A stretch of 64,000 nt of DNA from Arthrobacter sp. StoSoilB20 (GTDB taxonomy: Bacteria; Actinomycetota; Actinomycetes; Actinomycetales; Micrococcaceae), in NCBI RefSeq assembly GCF_019977295.1, contig NZ_AP024651.1, forward strand, positions 2,170,001 to 2,234,000. The letters are read 5' to 3'. This document shows positions 1 through 8,551 of this stretch, one piece after another. Position 1 is the stretch's first letter, and every line of letters begins with the position of its first letter. The position numbers were made by a program, and so were the translations under genes. The notes beneath the pieces are model-generated. The model was not told the origin of the DNA. It worked only from the letters and a program-made list of their open reading frames with translations, and made no database searches.

Positions 1-1
1 C

Positions 2-292
2 GTGTACTCCGCCGAAATCGAACAGGTACTTCACCTGCATCCCTCGGTCCTGGAAGCAGTAGTGGTTGGTGTCCCGGACCCCAAATGGGACGAAGAAGTC
101 CGCGCCGTCGTGGTTCTGCGGAACGGTGTCCAAGCCGACGCCGCCGAGCTTTCGATATTTCTCCGTAAGCACCTCGCCGGCTACAAGATCCCCAAGCAGA
201 TGGTGTTCATGCGCCCCGAAGAACTACCCCGCTCAGCGGCAGGGAAACTAGTCAAAACCCAACTCAAAATGAATCTGGGGTGGAACGCATGA
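2..292 (+). CDS. Acyl-CoA synthetase (AMP-dependent ligase), C-terminal part
   Basis: The frame enters the window already open, so only the last 96 or so residues are visible. They form the small C-terminal domain of an ANL-family acyl-CoA ligase: the YSAEIEQVLHLHPSV segment, the VVGVPDPKWDEEV strand and the terminal PRSAAGKLVK motif with the adenylation lysine. The family activates a free carboxylic acid with ATP and CoA in the cytoplasm. Its stop overlaps the next gene's start (ATGA), so it leads the acyl-CoA catabolic operon. The substrate cannot be told from this fragment. A broken second ligase lies 4 kb downstream. Confidence 0.85.
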   Translation: MYSAEIEQVLHLHPSVLEAVVVGVPDPKWDEEVRAVVVLRNGVQADAAELSIFLRKHLAGYKIPKQMVFMRPEELPRSAAGKLVKTQLKMNLGWNA

Positions 293-1110
293 AGCTTGCG
301 ACAATCCGCACCAATAGCGGCACCCGCGCAGCGGTGGTTGACCGAGGCAAACTCCTGCCGCTCGTTTTCAAGGACGTCGGGGCTTGGCTCCAGGCTGGCT
401 CTCCGGAATGGTCCGGCCACGTCGACGGCGCCCCGGTAAACCCTGAGGAAGCAGACTTCGCTCCTGTTGTTCCCACCCCCGGCAAGATCATCTGCGTCGG
501 GCTGAACTACCGGGACCACATCCTGGAGATGGGGCGGGAACTTCCCGAGTATCCGACTCTCTTCGCCAAGTTCGCAGACTCCCTGATCGGCGCCCGCGAC
601 GACATCGTCCTGCCACCGGATTCCATCAGCGTTGACTGGGAAGGCGAACTCGCAGTCATCATCGGCACCACAGTCAGCCGCGCTGACGAGGCGATCGCCC
701 GTAAGGCCATCGCCGGCTTTGCCGTCGCCAATGACGTTTCAGCGCGTGACTTCCAGCGACGTACTCCGGAGTGGCTGCAGGGGAAAACCTTTGACCAGAC
801 GACACCGTTGGGTCCGTACCTTGTCACTGTCGACGAAACAGGCCCCGAGCCCGACCTGGACATCAGCTGCGCCGTGGACGGCAACACCAAGCAGCACTCG
901 CGAACCTCAGAACTTGTTTTCGGTCCCGTGGCACTCATCCGGTACATCTCCGCCATCACGAGCCTCCACCCCGGTGATGTCATTCTCACCGGGACCCCGG
1001 GGGGAGTGGGGGACGGAAGGAATCCCAAGGAATTCCTCGAGCCGGGATCAGTGCTCGAAACGAGCATTAACACCCTCGGCGCCACCGCGAACCGCTGCGT
1101 CATCCGCTAA
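289..1110 (+). CDS. Fumarylacetoacetate hydrolase family protein
   Basis: 273 residues. The N-terminal strand region (KLATIRTNSGTRAAVV) precedes the FAH catalytic fold from about residue 65 (KIICVGLNYRDH). The metal-binding E-x-E is in VDWEGELAV. NDVSARDFQRR, the K/D pair of GKTFDQTTPLGP and the closing LTGTPGGVG loop follow. Family members hydrolyse or decarboxylate acylpyruvates and related beta-keto acids using Mg2+ or Mn2+. An upstream GTG at 280 is in frame, but the ATG at 289 overlaps the ligase stop as ATGA and has a GGGG-rich ribosome site, so I chose it. It is an extra relative to the mycobacterial leucine-type clusters and may process a ring-derived or keto-acid precursor; that is inference. 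Confidence 0.85.
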   Translation: MKLATIRTNSGTRAAVVDRGKLLPLVFKDVGAWLQAGSPEWSGHVDGAPVNPEEADFAPVVPTPGKIICVGLNYRDHILEMGRELPEYPTLFAKFADSLIGARDDIVLPPDSISVDWEGELAVIIGTTVSRADEAIARKAIAGFAVANDVSARDFQRRTPEWLQGKTFDQTTPLGPYLVTVDETGPEPDLDISCAVDGNTKQHSRTSELVFGPVALIRYISAITSLHPGDVILTGTPGGVGDGRNPKEFLEPGSVLETSINTLGATANRCVIR

Positions 1111-1142
1111 CCCCGCCTTCTTACCCCCGACAAGGAACCACC

Positions 1143-2903
1143 ATGTTTAGTAAAATCTTGATCGCCAATCGTGGCGAAATCGCCGTCCGCGTCGTCCGTA
1201 GCTGCCGGTCCATGGGTATCAAATCCGTCGCCGTTCACTCAGAAGCTGATTCGGCGTCCTTCCATGTGAGGGAAGCGGACCAGGCCGTGAACCTGGGAGC
1301 TGGAGCTGCGAGCGAGAATTACCTGAACATCGAACGCATCATTGCCGCTGCCTTGGAAACCGGGGCCGAGGCCATCCATCCCGGCTATGGTTTCCTCTCG
1401 GAGAACGCCGCATTCGCTAAAGCCGTCGTAGACGCAGGCCTGGCTTTCATCGGCCCCAGCCCTGAAGCCATTTCGACCATGGGTGAGAAAGTTGCCGCCA
1501 GGGCCGTTGCCATCGCCGCCGAAGTACCGCTGGCCCCTGGTTCCAAGAACGCCATTACCGGAGCAGCGGATGTCATCTCCTTCGGTGCCGAGCACGGATA
1601 CCCGATCCTGGTCAAGGCCTCGGCCGGCGGCGGTGGCCGTGGAATGAGGCTTGTCGAGTCCGAAGAACACGCTGAAGAAGCCGTCGCAGCGGCAGTTCGC
1701 GAAGCCACTGCGGCCTTCGGCAACGGCGAGGTCTATCTGGAGCGGTACCTCACCAGTGCACGGCACGTGGAGGTGCAGGTCTTCGCGGACAAACTGGGCA
1801 ACACCACATATGTCGGCGACAGGGATTGCTCGGTGCAGCGCCGTCACCAGAAACTGATCGAAGAATCACCGGCCCCCGGGCTATCGGCAGAACTGCGTGC
1901 CGCCATGGGCGCTGCCGCGGTGCGGCTGGCCGAGCACGTCGGCTACGCGGGCGCAGGCACCGTGGAATTCCTCGTCGAAGGGGAGAACTTCTACTTCCTC
2001 GAAATGAACACCCGCATTCAGGTCGAACACCCCGTCACGGAAATGGTCCACGGCGTGGACCTCATCGCCGAACAGATCCGCGTTGCCGCTGGCGAGGAAC
2101 TCAGCATCCGGGACCACCTCACCCCCCAGGGTGCAGCCATTGAAGCACGCATCAACGCCGAGGACGTGGCCGGCGGCCGCTTTCTCCCAGCGCCCGGACT
2201 GATCGAGGAACTCACAGCCCCCGAAGGTGAAGGCCTGCGTTTCGATACCGGATACCAGAGCGGAGATGAGGTCCTTCCTTACTACGACAGCCTCATCGGT
2301 AAACTCATCGCCTACGGTCCGGATCGTCAAACGGCACTGGCTCGACTTGAAAAAGGACTCGAAAAACTCTCGGTTCGCGGTGTTTCCACCACGGTCCCGG
2401 CATCCCTGAAGGTGGTGCGCCATGAAGACTTCAAGGCAGCGCGCTTCACCACGCGGTGGCTCGAAGAGACGGTCGATTTCTCCGAGGAACCCGAAGACGA
2501 GCCCTTGGCACGCAACGAGGTTGAAGTCGGCGGACGCTTCTACATCATCCCGCAATTCTCTGACCGTCCCGGCGTATACAGCACCGGACCTGTCGCGACG
2601 GCGCCCCCGGAGGAAGCCGCCGCCGCTGGTCAGCGCACCAGGAGCACCCGGACCCGCAGCAAAGGCAAGGCCTCTGACGGCAGCGTCAAAGCACCCATGC
2701 AAGGAACCATCATCAAGGTCAACGTCGAGGAAGGCCAGGCCGTGACAACCGGGGACGTTCTGTTTGTCCTGGAAGCCATGAAAATGGAGAACCCTATCCA
2801 AGCTCCCGCCGCCGGCATCGTAGGACCGATCCACGCCGTCGTTGGTGACTCGATGGCCGCGGGCACACTGCTGACCCAGCTCGTTCTGGAAGGTGCCAAC
2901 TGA
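1143..2903 (+). CDS. Acyl-CoA carboxylase alpha subunit (biotin carboxylase + BCCP)
   Basis: 586 residues. The biotin carboxylase N-domain starts at once (KILIANRGEIAVRV). The ATP-grasp glycine loop (KASAGGGGRGM) and the EMNTRIQVEHPVTE signature follow. The C-terminal biotinyl domain carries EAMKM with biotinyl lysine near residue 547. The enzyme carboxylates its own biotin with ATP and bicarbonate, then hands CO2 to a carboxyltransferase. No carboxyltransferase (AccD-like) gene is present in this window, so that partner must lie upstream or elsewhere. The spacer after the FAH gene holds AAGGAACCACC before the ATG. With CitE, MaoC and an acyl-CoA dehydrogenase nearby, the substrate is probably a branched enoyl-CoA such as 3-methylcrotonyl-CoA; propionyl-CoA is the alternative. 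Confidence 0.9.
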   Translation: MFSKILIANRGEIAVRVVRSCRSMGIKSVAVHSEADSASFHVREADQAVNLGAGAASENYLNIERIIAAALETGAEAIHPGYGFLSENAAFAKAVVDAGLAFIGPSPEAISTMGEKVAARAVAIAAEVPLAPGSKNAITGAADVISFGAEHGYPILVKASAGGGGRGMRLVESEEHAEEAVAAAVREATAAFGNGEVYLERYLTSARHVEVQVFADKLGNTTYVGDRDCSVQRRHQKLIEESPAPGLSAELRAAMGAAAVRLAEHVGYAGAGTVEFLVEGENFYFLEMNTRIQVEHPVTEMVHGVDLIAEQIRVAAGEELSIRDHLTPQGAAIEARINAEDVAGGRFLPAPGLIEELTAPEGEGLRFDTGYQSGDEVLPYYDSLIGKLIAYGPDRQTALARLEKGLEKLSVRGVSTTVPASLKVVRHEDFKAARFTTRWLEETVDFSEEPEDEPLARNEVEVGGRFYIIPQFSDRPGVYSTGPVATAPPEEAAAAGQRTRSTRTRSKGKASDGSVKAPMQGTIIKVNVEEGQAVTTGDVLFVLEAMKMENPIQAPAAGIVGPIHAVVGDSMAAGTLLTQLVLEGAN

Positions 2904-3772
2904 TGAAGCCATACCGCTCCGTTCTCTTCGTCCCGGGCCACAAACGAAGCTGGATCGACAAAGCACTGGCCTCCGAGGCCGACGCGATCATCATCGACCT
3001 CGAGGACTCAGTTCCCGAAGCCGACAAGACACAAGCCCGGGCCAACGCCCTCGATGCCCTCAGCACCCACACCGGCGACAAGGGCATCCTTATCCGCCCC
3101 AACGCCCTGGACACTGTCCATTTCGGGGTAGACGTTGCCGACACCACGCACGGAAACCTGACGGGATACCTACTTCCGAAGCTCTTCTCACGCGATGACG
3201 TCGTGCGTTTCGACGCCCTCGTCACCGCTGCCGAAATCGCCCGTGGCGTGGCCAGAGGATCCGTTGAGCTGATTCCGTCCCTGGAAACTGCTGCTTCCAT
3301 CAGCAAAGTTGACGAAATCCTTGCCGGTCCCAGGGTGGGCGGTGTCATGGCAGCAGCTGCCAAAGACGCAGACGTCTCCCGGGAAGTCGGCTTCAGCTGG
3401 ACCGCCGAAGGAACCGAAACGCTCTACCTTCGCAGCAAAGTGGTCCTCGCCGCCCGCGCGGCGGGTCTGCGCAGCATCGTTCTGGGGCTCTGGCAGGAAG
3501 TCAACAACCTTGATGGACTTCGACATTTCGCTGAGGCAAACAACCGTCTGGGCTACACCGGCCAAGTGCTGATTCACCCGACCCATGCCCCCGTAGCCAA
3601 CGAATCCTACGGCCTGACACCGAGCATGCGCGGCTACTACGAAGGCCTCGTTGAAGCGTTCGAAGAAGGCCAGCGACAGGGACACGGGGCGGTCTCCTAC
3701 CGCGGAGATCACATCGACCTCGCCCACGCCAACCACGCCCGCCAGGCACTCGCCTTCGCCGGCAACAACTAA
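2903..3772 (+). CDS. CitE-like CoA-ester lyase (HpcH/HpaI aldolase family)
   Basis: 289 residues. Family marks are RSVLFVPGHKRSW near the start, the metal-binding LEDSVPEADK, and the IPSLETAASI strand of the TIM barrel. The start overlaps the previous stop by one base (TGATG), giving tight translational coupling. Such stand-alone CitE paralogues cleave beta-hydroxyacyl-CoA esters such as citramalyl-CoA, malyl-CoA or HMG-CoA; the mycobacterial leucine-cluster homologue is known to do this. Following a carboxylase and next to a MaoC hydratase, a terminal C-C cleavage of HMG-CoA-like intermediates is the likely role. The exact substrate is inference. Confidence 0.82.
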   Translation: MKPYRSVLFVPGHKRSWIDKALASEADAIIIDLEDSVPEADKTQARANALDALSTHTGDKGILIRPNALDTVHFGVDVADTTHGNLTGYLLPKLFSRDDVVRFDALVTAAEIARGVARGSVELIPSLETAASISKVDEILAGPRVGGVMAAAAKDADVSREVGFSWTAEGTETLYLRSKVVLAARAAGLRSIVLGLWQEVNNLDGLRHFAEANNRLGYTGQVLIHPTHAPVANESYGLTPSMRGYYEGLVEAFEEGQRQGHGAVSYRGDHIDLAHANHARQALAFAGNN

Positions 3773-3800
3773 GCACCTCACCACAACAGGAGATACCACC

Positions 3801-4280
3801 ATGGCCGGAATGTACTACGAAGACTTCCAGGTAGGCGAAATAATCCGCCACGAAGTCACCCGCACCGTCACGGAGACGGACAACCTGCTGATCACGGCGC
3901 TGACCATGAACGTCCAGCCGCTGCACCTCGATGCGGAGTTCTCGGCTCAAAGCATGTACGGCAAACAAATTGTCAACAGCATCTTCACCCTGGGCCTTGT
4001 CACCGGCATTCCCGTTCAGGACACGACGCTAGGAACGACGCTGGGTAATCTTGGTTTCCGGGACATCGAGTTCCCCAAGCCGGTCTTTTTCGGTGACACG
4101 CTCCGCGTGGAAACTGAAGCACTGGACAAGCGCGTCTCCAACTCAAGGCCGGAAACCGGGATTGTTGGAATCGAACACCGAGGCTACAACCAGCGCGGGG
4201 AAGTGGTGTGCGTAGTAAGGCGCACTGCCCTGATGAAACGACGTGAAACCGCTCAAACCGAGGCTACCGCGAACGCTTAA
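3801..4280 (+). CDS. MaoC family enoyl-CoA hydratase
   Basis: 159 residues with a single hot-dog fold. Visible marks are YYEDFQVGEIIRHEVTRTVT, the hydratase segment TMNVQPLHLD that carries the conserved polar and histidine residues, and IVNSIFTLGLVTG. The frame is open further upstream, but ATG 3801 has an AGGAGA ribosome site eight bases before it, so I chose it. The family hydrates trans-2-enoyl-CoA or mesaconyl/methylglutaconyl-CoA. Its place right after the CitE-like lyase suggests that it makes the hydroxyacyl-CoA which the lyase then splits. A second, diverged MaoC gene lies at 7778-8254 on the other strand. Confidence 0.83.
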   Translation: MAGMYYEDFQVGEIIRHEVTRTVTETDNLLITALTMNVQPLHLDAEFSAQSMYGKQIVNSIFTLGLVTGIPVQDTTLGTTLGNLGFRDIEFPKPVFFGDTLRVETEALDKRVSNSRPETGIVGIEHRGYNQRGEVVCVVRRTALMKRRETAQTEATANA

Positions 4281-4299
4281 GGATCGCGGTCCACAGGTT

Positions 4300-4336
4300 G
4301 TGCAGGCCGGCCGGCAGGGAAGTGGCCGGCCTGCAC
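4300..4336 (+). terminator. Strong hairpin after the MaoC gene
   Basis: A perfect 13-bp stem (GTGCAGGCCGGCC with its complement) closes an 11-base loop in the spacer between the hydratase stop and the broken ligase. There is no T-run, as is common for actinobacterial hairpins. It may end or attenuate transcription before the ligase pseudogene. Confidence 0.55.
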
Positions 4337-4363
4337 CGTCCACACCGATCCAAGGACGAAGCA

Positions 4364-5753
4364 TGCCTTTCTTGAATAGGATCAACAAATGGGCCGAGCT
4401 CCGTCCTGATGAAACCGCCGTTGCCGTTGATGGCCGGGGATGCACGTGGGCGGAGCTGCGAGGGGCTGCCGAAGAACTGCTCCCATTCACACCCGAAACC
4501 TAAATTCTGGACGAACCAAACTCAGTTGAATTCGCTGCCTTCTATTGTGCACGGATCGCCGGTGGACGCCAGGTTGCCGTCCTTGACCCGTCATGGCCAC
4601 CGCAATTGCGCCAGGAGATCGTGCGCAAGCTTCCCGCGTCCAAGAGGGCGAACGAAACCACATTGGAAGACGGCGACCCGGAGTCCACCTTCCTCGTAGG
4701 TTTTACGGCCGGCACTACTGCCATACCAAAAGCATTTACCCGTTCTCGCAGCTCGTGGCAGGCCTCATTTGAGGCCTCTATTGAATTCTTTGACCTCCGG
4801 CCGGAGGACAAGACCCTTGCTCCCGGACCTCTTTCAGCCAGTCTGAATCTTTATGCCCTGTCCGAATGCCTCTACGCCGGGACTGAGTTTCACACGCTCG
4901 GAAAGTTTGATGTCGGAGAGGCCCACGAAGTCATCGCCCATCACGGCATAACCCGCCTCGTACTGGCGCCCACCACGCTCCGTCTACTGAGCGTGCGGGG
5001 TCTCATGGCGTCCGTGGACGGCTCGGCGATCAACACCGTCATCTGTGCCGGTTCCAAGCTCGACGCCCGTACGCTGGAAGCCGCGCGGCGTTGGACTCCG
5101 AACGCCACAATCTTTGAATACTACGGCGCCGCGGAACTAAGTTTCGTCTCTGGACGTGGTTTCCCGGCCGGGCGAGGAATCGACCCCGCTGGTACCGCGA
5201 TCGGCCTGACGTTTCCGGGCGTCCAGGTCTGGATACTCGACGACGAGGGACAGCATCTGCCGGACGGAACGCCTGGAAACATCAGCATCCTAAGTCCCTC
5301 GGTCTGCCAAGGCTACCTTTGGGCGCCGATCGAAACGCCTTCCGCACGCTGGGGGAGCACTACATCGTGGGAGACGTAGGCTACCTTCAGGGCGGCAACC
5401 TTCACATCCTCGGCCGGACCTCGGACATAATCATCACAGCCGGAAACAACGTGTACCCCCACCAGGTTGAACTCGCCCCCTCATCTGTCCCTGGCGTCGA
5501 AAATGCCGTGGCAGTGGGAATGCCCGATGACCTGTTTGGCTCCCGCGTTGTTGCGGGGATCGTTCCCTCGTATGGAGGACTGTCCGCGACCGCTCTTGGT
5601 TCAGCGCTCGAAGACGTACTCACCGCCTCCGCCAGCCCCGCAAAGTACTACGTTCTGGGCGAGCTGCCGCTGACCGATCGCGGAAAGATCAGCCGTCCGA
5701 TCCTCGCGGACTGGATCAAAAATAATGACCCGAGGGTCCGCCCGCTGACCTAG
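4364..5753 (+). pseudogene. Broken AMP-dependent acyl-CoA ligase
   Basis: The conceptual protein begins MPFLNRINKWAELRPDETAV and contains ligase features: the P-loop-like VGFTAGTTAIPKAF, the EYYGAAELSF adenylate motif, the GDVGYLQGGNLHILGR hinge and the terminal LTDRGKISRP lysine. Two lesions interrupt it. The first is an in-frame TAA at 4501-4503. The second is a one-base deletion near 5315-5321, where the frame must shift from ...VCQGYLW to GADRNAFRTLG. Without both repairs no complete enzyme can form. The fragment lacks obvious N-terminal sequence between the first 46 residues and the core, so it is also short for the family. Sequencing error could explain one lesion; two make true decay more likely. 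Confidence 0.8.
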
Positions 5754-5759
5754 CGGGCG
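5739..5759 (+). terminator. Hairpin at the end of the ligase pseudogene
   Basis: CGCCCGC and GCGGGCG pair around a 7-base loop that includes the ligase TAG stop. It lies between the convergent ligase remnant and the TetR gene and could act in both directions. Confidence 0.4.
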
Positions 5760-5769
5760 CCAGCCGATG

Positions 5770-6378
5770 CTACCTGTCGACCCTTGCGTCCGCGTCGGGC
5801 ACGTTCAGTTCCCGAAGGGCGAGCTTCGTGTAGACGGACACGATCTCGTCCAGAGACATGCGTCCGCCAGGCTTGAACCAGGACGCAATGTGCGTGGCCT
5901 GGGCAACGAAGCTGTACACATGGATTCGGGGATCGATGACTTCGGCTAGCCCGGCACGTCCAGCCTCTTCGATGAGCTCTTGGAGGAACAGTTCATATTC
6001 GTGGCGCTTGGCAATCACGACCTCGCGTGCGTCATCGGAGAGGGAACGCAACTCGGCGTTGCCGATAAAGACTTCCTGGGCGCGCTCGGCATGGAACCTA
6101 AGATGGGCGGCAAGCGCCGCTTGGAGTTTGTCCACGGCATCGCCGTCGATCTCTACGGCCTTGCGCGCACTGGCCAGGAGGTCATCGATGATCCCGCCCA
6201 TGATCTGCAGCAGGAGGTGTTCCTTGCTGTCGATGTGGTTGTACAGGCTCCCGACCATCAGCCCGACAGCCGAAGCCACCTGCCGAAGACTTGTAGCGTC
6301 GTAGCCCCGCTCAAAAAACAGCTTTGCCGCTTCCTCGCGGATAGCCTGCGCAGTCCCACGTTCCGCCGTCGCAACCAT
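5770..6378 (-). CDS. TetR/AcrR family transcriptional regulator
   Basis: 202 residues. The N-terminal helix-turn-helix is clear (AIREEAAKLFFERGYDATS, then LRQVASAVGLMVGSLYNHI). An all-helical ligand-binding domain follows, rich in hydrophobic residues. TetR repressors of this kind release DNA when an acyl-CoA or related effector binds. It converges on the ligase remnant and reads in the same direction as the dehydrogenase and second MaoC genes upstream of it. It is the obvious local regulator of the acyl-CoA cluster. The operator pair at 8328-8421 is a candidate target. Confidence 0.88.
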   Translation of the reverse strand: MVATAERGTAQAIREEAAKLFFERGYDATSLRQVASAVGLMVGSLYNHIDSKEHLLLQIMGGIIDDLLASARKAVEIDGDAVDKLQAALAAHLRFHAERAQEVFIGNAELRSLSDDAREVVIAKRHEYELFLQELIEEAGRAGLAEVIDPRIHVYSFVAQATHIASWFKPGGRMSLDEIVSVYTKLALRELNVPDADARVDR

Positions 6379-6542
6379 TTAACCCACCAATCCTCGTCGT
6401 CTTTTTCCAGCCTAACGCACGGACACTTGTTTGCCTGTGGCTTTAGGTCTGGGAAGAAGCTTCACCGTTGAGTGGGTATCGACGCGGGGGAGGGCGTGAC
6501 GTGCGCGGTTCTTTGCCTGATGTATTCCATTGCATTCGCCTC

Positions 6543-7736
6543 TCAGTATGAGCGCGGAAGTCCGAGGTGCTGTTCACCGATGTAGTTACGGATCATGTCG
6601 TCTGTGAGGGGAGCAAAAGTGTAAAGTCTGGCGTCCCGGAAGTAGCGCTGCATGGGTAATTGCCGGAGGAACCCCCATCCGCCCATGGCGCGCATTCCGA
6701 CGTCGGTTACGGTGGTGGCAGCATCGGCTGCTGCGAGCTTCGCCATGGCTGAGAGGGTCTCGTCTGCACCGGCGTGTTCATCCGACGTCAGGGCTGCCCT
6801 CTCGAGCAAAAGCCTTGCACTTTCCACTTTGACGCTGCTATCCACTAGCTTGTGTTGCAAGGACTGAAAAGCCCCGATGGGCCGGCCGAATGCGTGCCGC
6901 TCCTTGACGTAATCCACGGCGTAATCCAGCGCACCCCGGGCAATACCTAGAGCGACGGCTGCGCCGTTGAGCCTCTCGCCGTTGAGTGTCCCCAGAACGT
7001 GCCTGAAGCCCTTGTCCACCTGACCCAGCACCAGTGCAGCCGGGACCCGAACATCGGAAAATTCGATGTCGCATTGTTCCAACGCTCGGATACCCATGGT
7101 GTCGATCGGAGTAGTCATTATGCCGGGTGTGTCGCGGGGGACGATGAACATGGTGATTCCGTCGATGGAAGAGCGCCGAATGTCGCTGGTGCGTGCCAGG
7201 ACGATCAGGTAGTCAGCGTCGGAAGCTCCGCCAATCCACTTCTTGGCTCCGCTGATCAGGAAGGACCCGTCAGTCTGCTCGACCGCTCGGGTGGTCATGG
7301 CGCGAGCAACGTCGGTCCCGCCAGCTGGCTCACTCAAGGCGAACGACATCTTCGCATCGCCTGCAAACAGCGGAGCGAGGAAACGGTCCTGCTGCGCCCT
7401 TGTGCCGAACGTATGGAGAAGTTCAACACCCATATACTGGACCACGAAACTGACGCCCATGGACGTGGCGCGTGCGCCGAGTTCCTCCAGCACCATCGTC
7501 TGGCTGCGGTGTTTGGCTTTAGGTCCGCCAATGGCTGCCTCTAACTGGATGAAACCAGCATTCGCCAGGACCCGCCAAAGTTCGACGTCGTAGATCTCAC
7601 CTTCGTCATGGGCAATGAGCCGTTCTTCAGTGACCTGCTGTTCCAGCAGCCCGATCAGCTTCTGCCTCAGATCATCAAGAGATCCGGGAAGTGCCGGCGA
7701 GTCAAGGGGGGAATCGCTATGTGTGGTGATGCTCAT
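6543..7736 (-). CDS. Acyl-CoA dehydrogenase
   Basis: 397 residues, the usual length. The FAD/substrate signature SEPAGGTDVARAM, KKWIGGASDAD, the RHAFGRPIGAFQSLQHKL arginine/glutamine stretch and the second signature MGGWGFLRQLPMQRYFRDAR are all present. The usual C-terminal YEGT glutamate is replaced by FAPL. Instead GERLNGA sits where isovaleryl-CoA and long-chain dehydrogenases carry their catalytic glutamate. The enzyme makes a 2-enoyl-CoA and passes electrons to ETF. The relocated glutamate and the carboxylase/CitE neighbours fit a branched acyl-CoA such as isovaleryl-CoA; substrate assignment is inference. Confidence 0.88.
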   Translation of the reverse strand: MSITTHSDSPLDSPALPGSLDDLRQKLIGLLEQQVTEERLIAHDEGEIYDVELWRVLANAGFIQLEAAIGGPKAKHRSQTMVLEELGARATSMGVSFVVQYMGVELLHTFGTRAQQDRFLAPLFAGDAKMSFALSEPAGGTDVARAMTTRAVEQTDGSFLISGAKKWIGGASDADYLIVLARTSDIRRSSIDGITMFIVPRDTPGIMTTPIDTMGIRALEQCDIEFSDVRVPAALVLGQVDKGFRHVLGTLNGERLNGAAVALGIARGALDYAVDYVKERHAFGRPIGAFQSLQHKLVDSSVKVESARLLLERAALTSDEHAGADETLSAMAKLAAADAATTVTDVGMRAMGGWGFLRQLPMQRYFRDARLYTFAPLTDDMIRNYIGEQHLGLPRSY

Positions 7737-7777
7737 GGGAAAGCTCCTTTGCTTTGTGCCCGGGGCGTCGTGGAGGC

Positions 7778-8254
7778 TTAGCGGCGCTTGATCAGGAAGC
7801 TGCTGGAGAAGGTCATCACGGTAGTGCCATCCTGCTTCACCACGGTGTAATCAATGGTCCACAGCCCTGCGGCGGGGTTACTGGTTTCCCTGGACTGGCT
7901 CACTGTGGCTTCAACATGAATCGTGTCGCCGATGAATACCGGTTTGACCGCCCGAACTGAGTCCAAGCCCAGCCATGCGATGACATTGGTGAAATACCCC
8001 GTCTGGGTCATCAAGCCCAGACCAACAGAGAGGGTGAGCGGTCCGTGGCCGATCCGCTGGCCGAACGGGGTCTGCGCGGCATACTCCTCGTCCAAGTGAA
8101 GGGAAACCCAGTCGCCGGTGAGTCCTGCCCACTGCACCAGATGCGCATCGGTGACGGTAATGCCGGGGCTTTGCAGTCGGTCGCCTGCCTCAAGGGCGTC
8201 CCAGAAATGGTCCGGGCGTCCCTTAACCAGCTTTTCCTGAACTTGCTCGCTCAT
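7778..8254 (-). CDS. MaoC-like dehydratase
   Basis: 158 residues starting MSEQVQEKLVKGRPDHFWDA. The hot-dog hydratase segment VTDAHLVQWAGLTGDWVSLH holds the conserved D-x-x-x-H-like residues, followed by IGHGPLTLSVGLGLM and PVFIGDTIHVEATV. The frame stays open far upstream. The ATG at 8254 has a GGAGAAC ribosome site, and the upstream stretch lacks family similarity, so I chose this start. It is transcribed with the acyl-CoA dehydrogenase, 41 bases downstream, suggesting that it hydrates the enoyl-CoA the dehydrogenase makes. It has diverged from the MaoC at 3801-4280 and is not a recent duplicate. Confidence 0.82.
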   Translation of the reverse strand: MSEQVQEKLVKGRPDHFWDALEAGDRLQSPGITVTDAHLVQWAGLTGDWVSLHLDEEYAAQTPFGQRIGHGPLTLSVGLGLMTQTGYFTNVIAWLGLDSVRAVKPVFIGDTIHVEATVSQSRETSNPAAGLWTIDYTVVKQDGTTVMTFSSSFLIKRR

Positions 8255-8327
8255 GTGTTCTCCTTCGTGGACAGTGGCGGGATCGTATCGGACCCATACT
8301 GCAGTGGAATACCTCTCCCAGCATAGA

Positions 8328-8421
8328 CTAACGGGCGTTTGTACGTAAGTGGAAGCAAATTCACCCCTCCCCTTGCGTGCGACCCACATCACATCATAGA
8401 CTCCGTACGAACGCTTGTTCT
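8328..8421. promoter_or_regulatory. Inverted pair of TetR-like operator motifs in a divergent promoter
   Basis: The spacer between the divergent MaoC and MFS genes holds the same 18-base motif twice in opposite orientation: CGTACGAACGCTTGTTCT at 8404-8421 and, on the other strand, CGTACAAACGCCCGTTAG at 8328-8345. The core AACGC-YY-GTT is a half-symmetric operator of the type bound by TetR repressors. Two facing sites could let one repressor control both directions. A related core (AACGATCGTT) lies at 11257-11270. Confidence 0.55.
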
Positions 8422-8551
8422 TTAAATGTTCCCAATGTCGTGTACCGAAGAGGAGTCGAGCGCTGTCGGGGTCCGTAGTGATTGCCGCACCGCGACCGTC
8501 ACAGGTGACCACGTTCTCCCATACTCTTCTATTACCAAGGAATGAGTTCCA

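Noticed and set aside
1881..2966. A 361-codon minus-strand frame
   Set aside because: Antisense shadow of the biotin carboxylase gene, an effect of high third-position GC.
5770..6471. Overlapping plus-strand frames across the TetR gene
   Set aside because: Shadows of the minus-strand regulator, which has a clear helix-turn-helix and the expected length.
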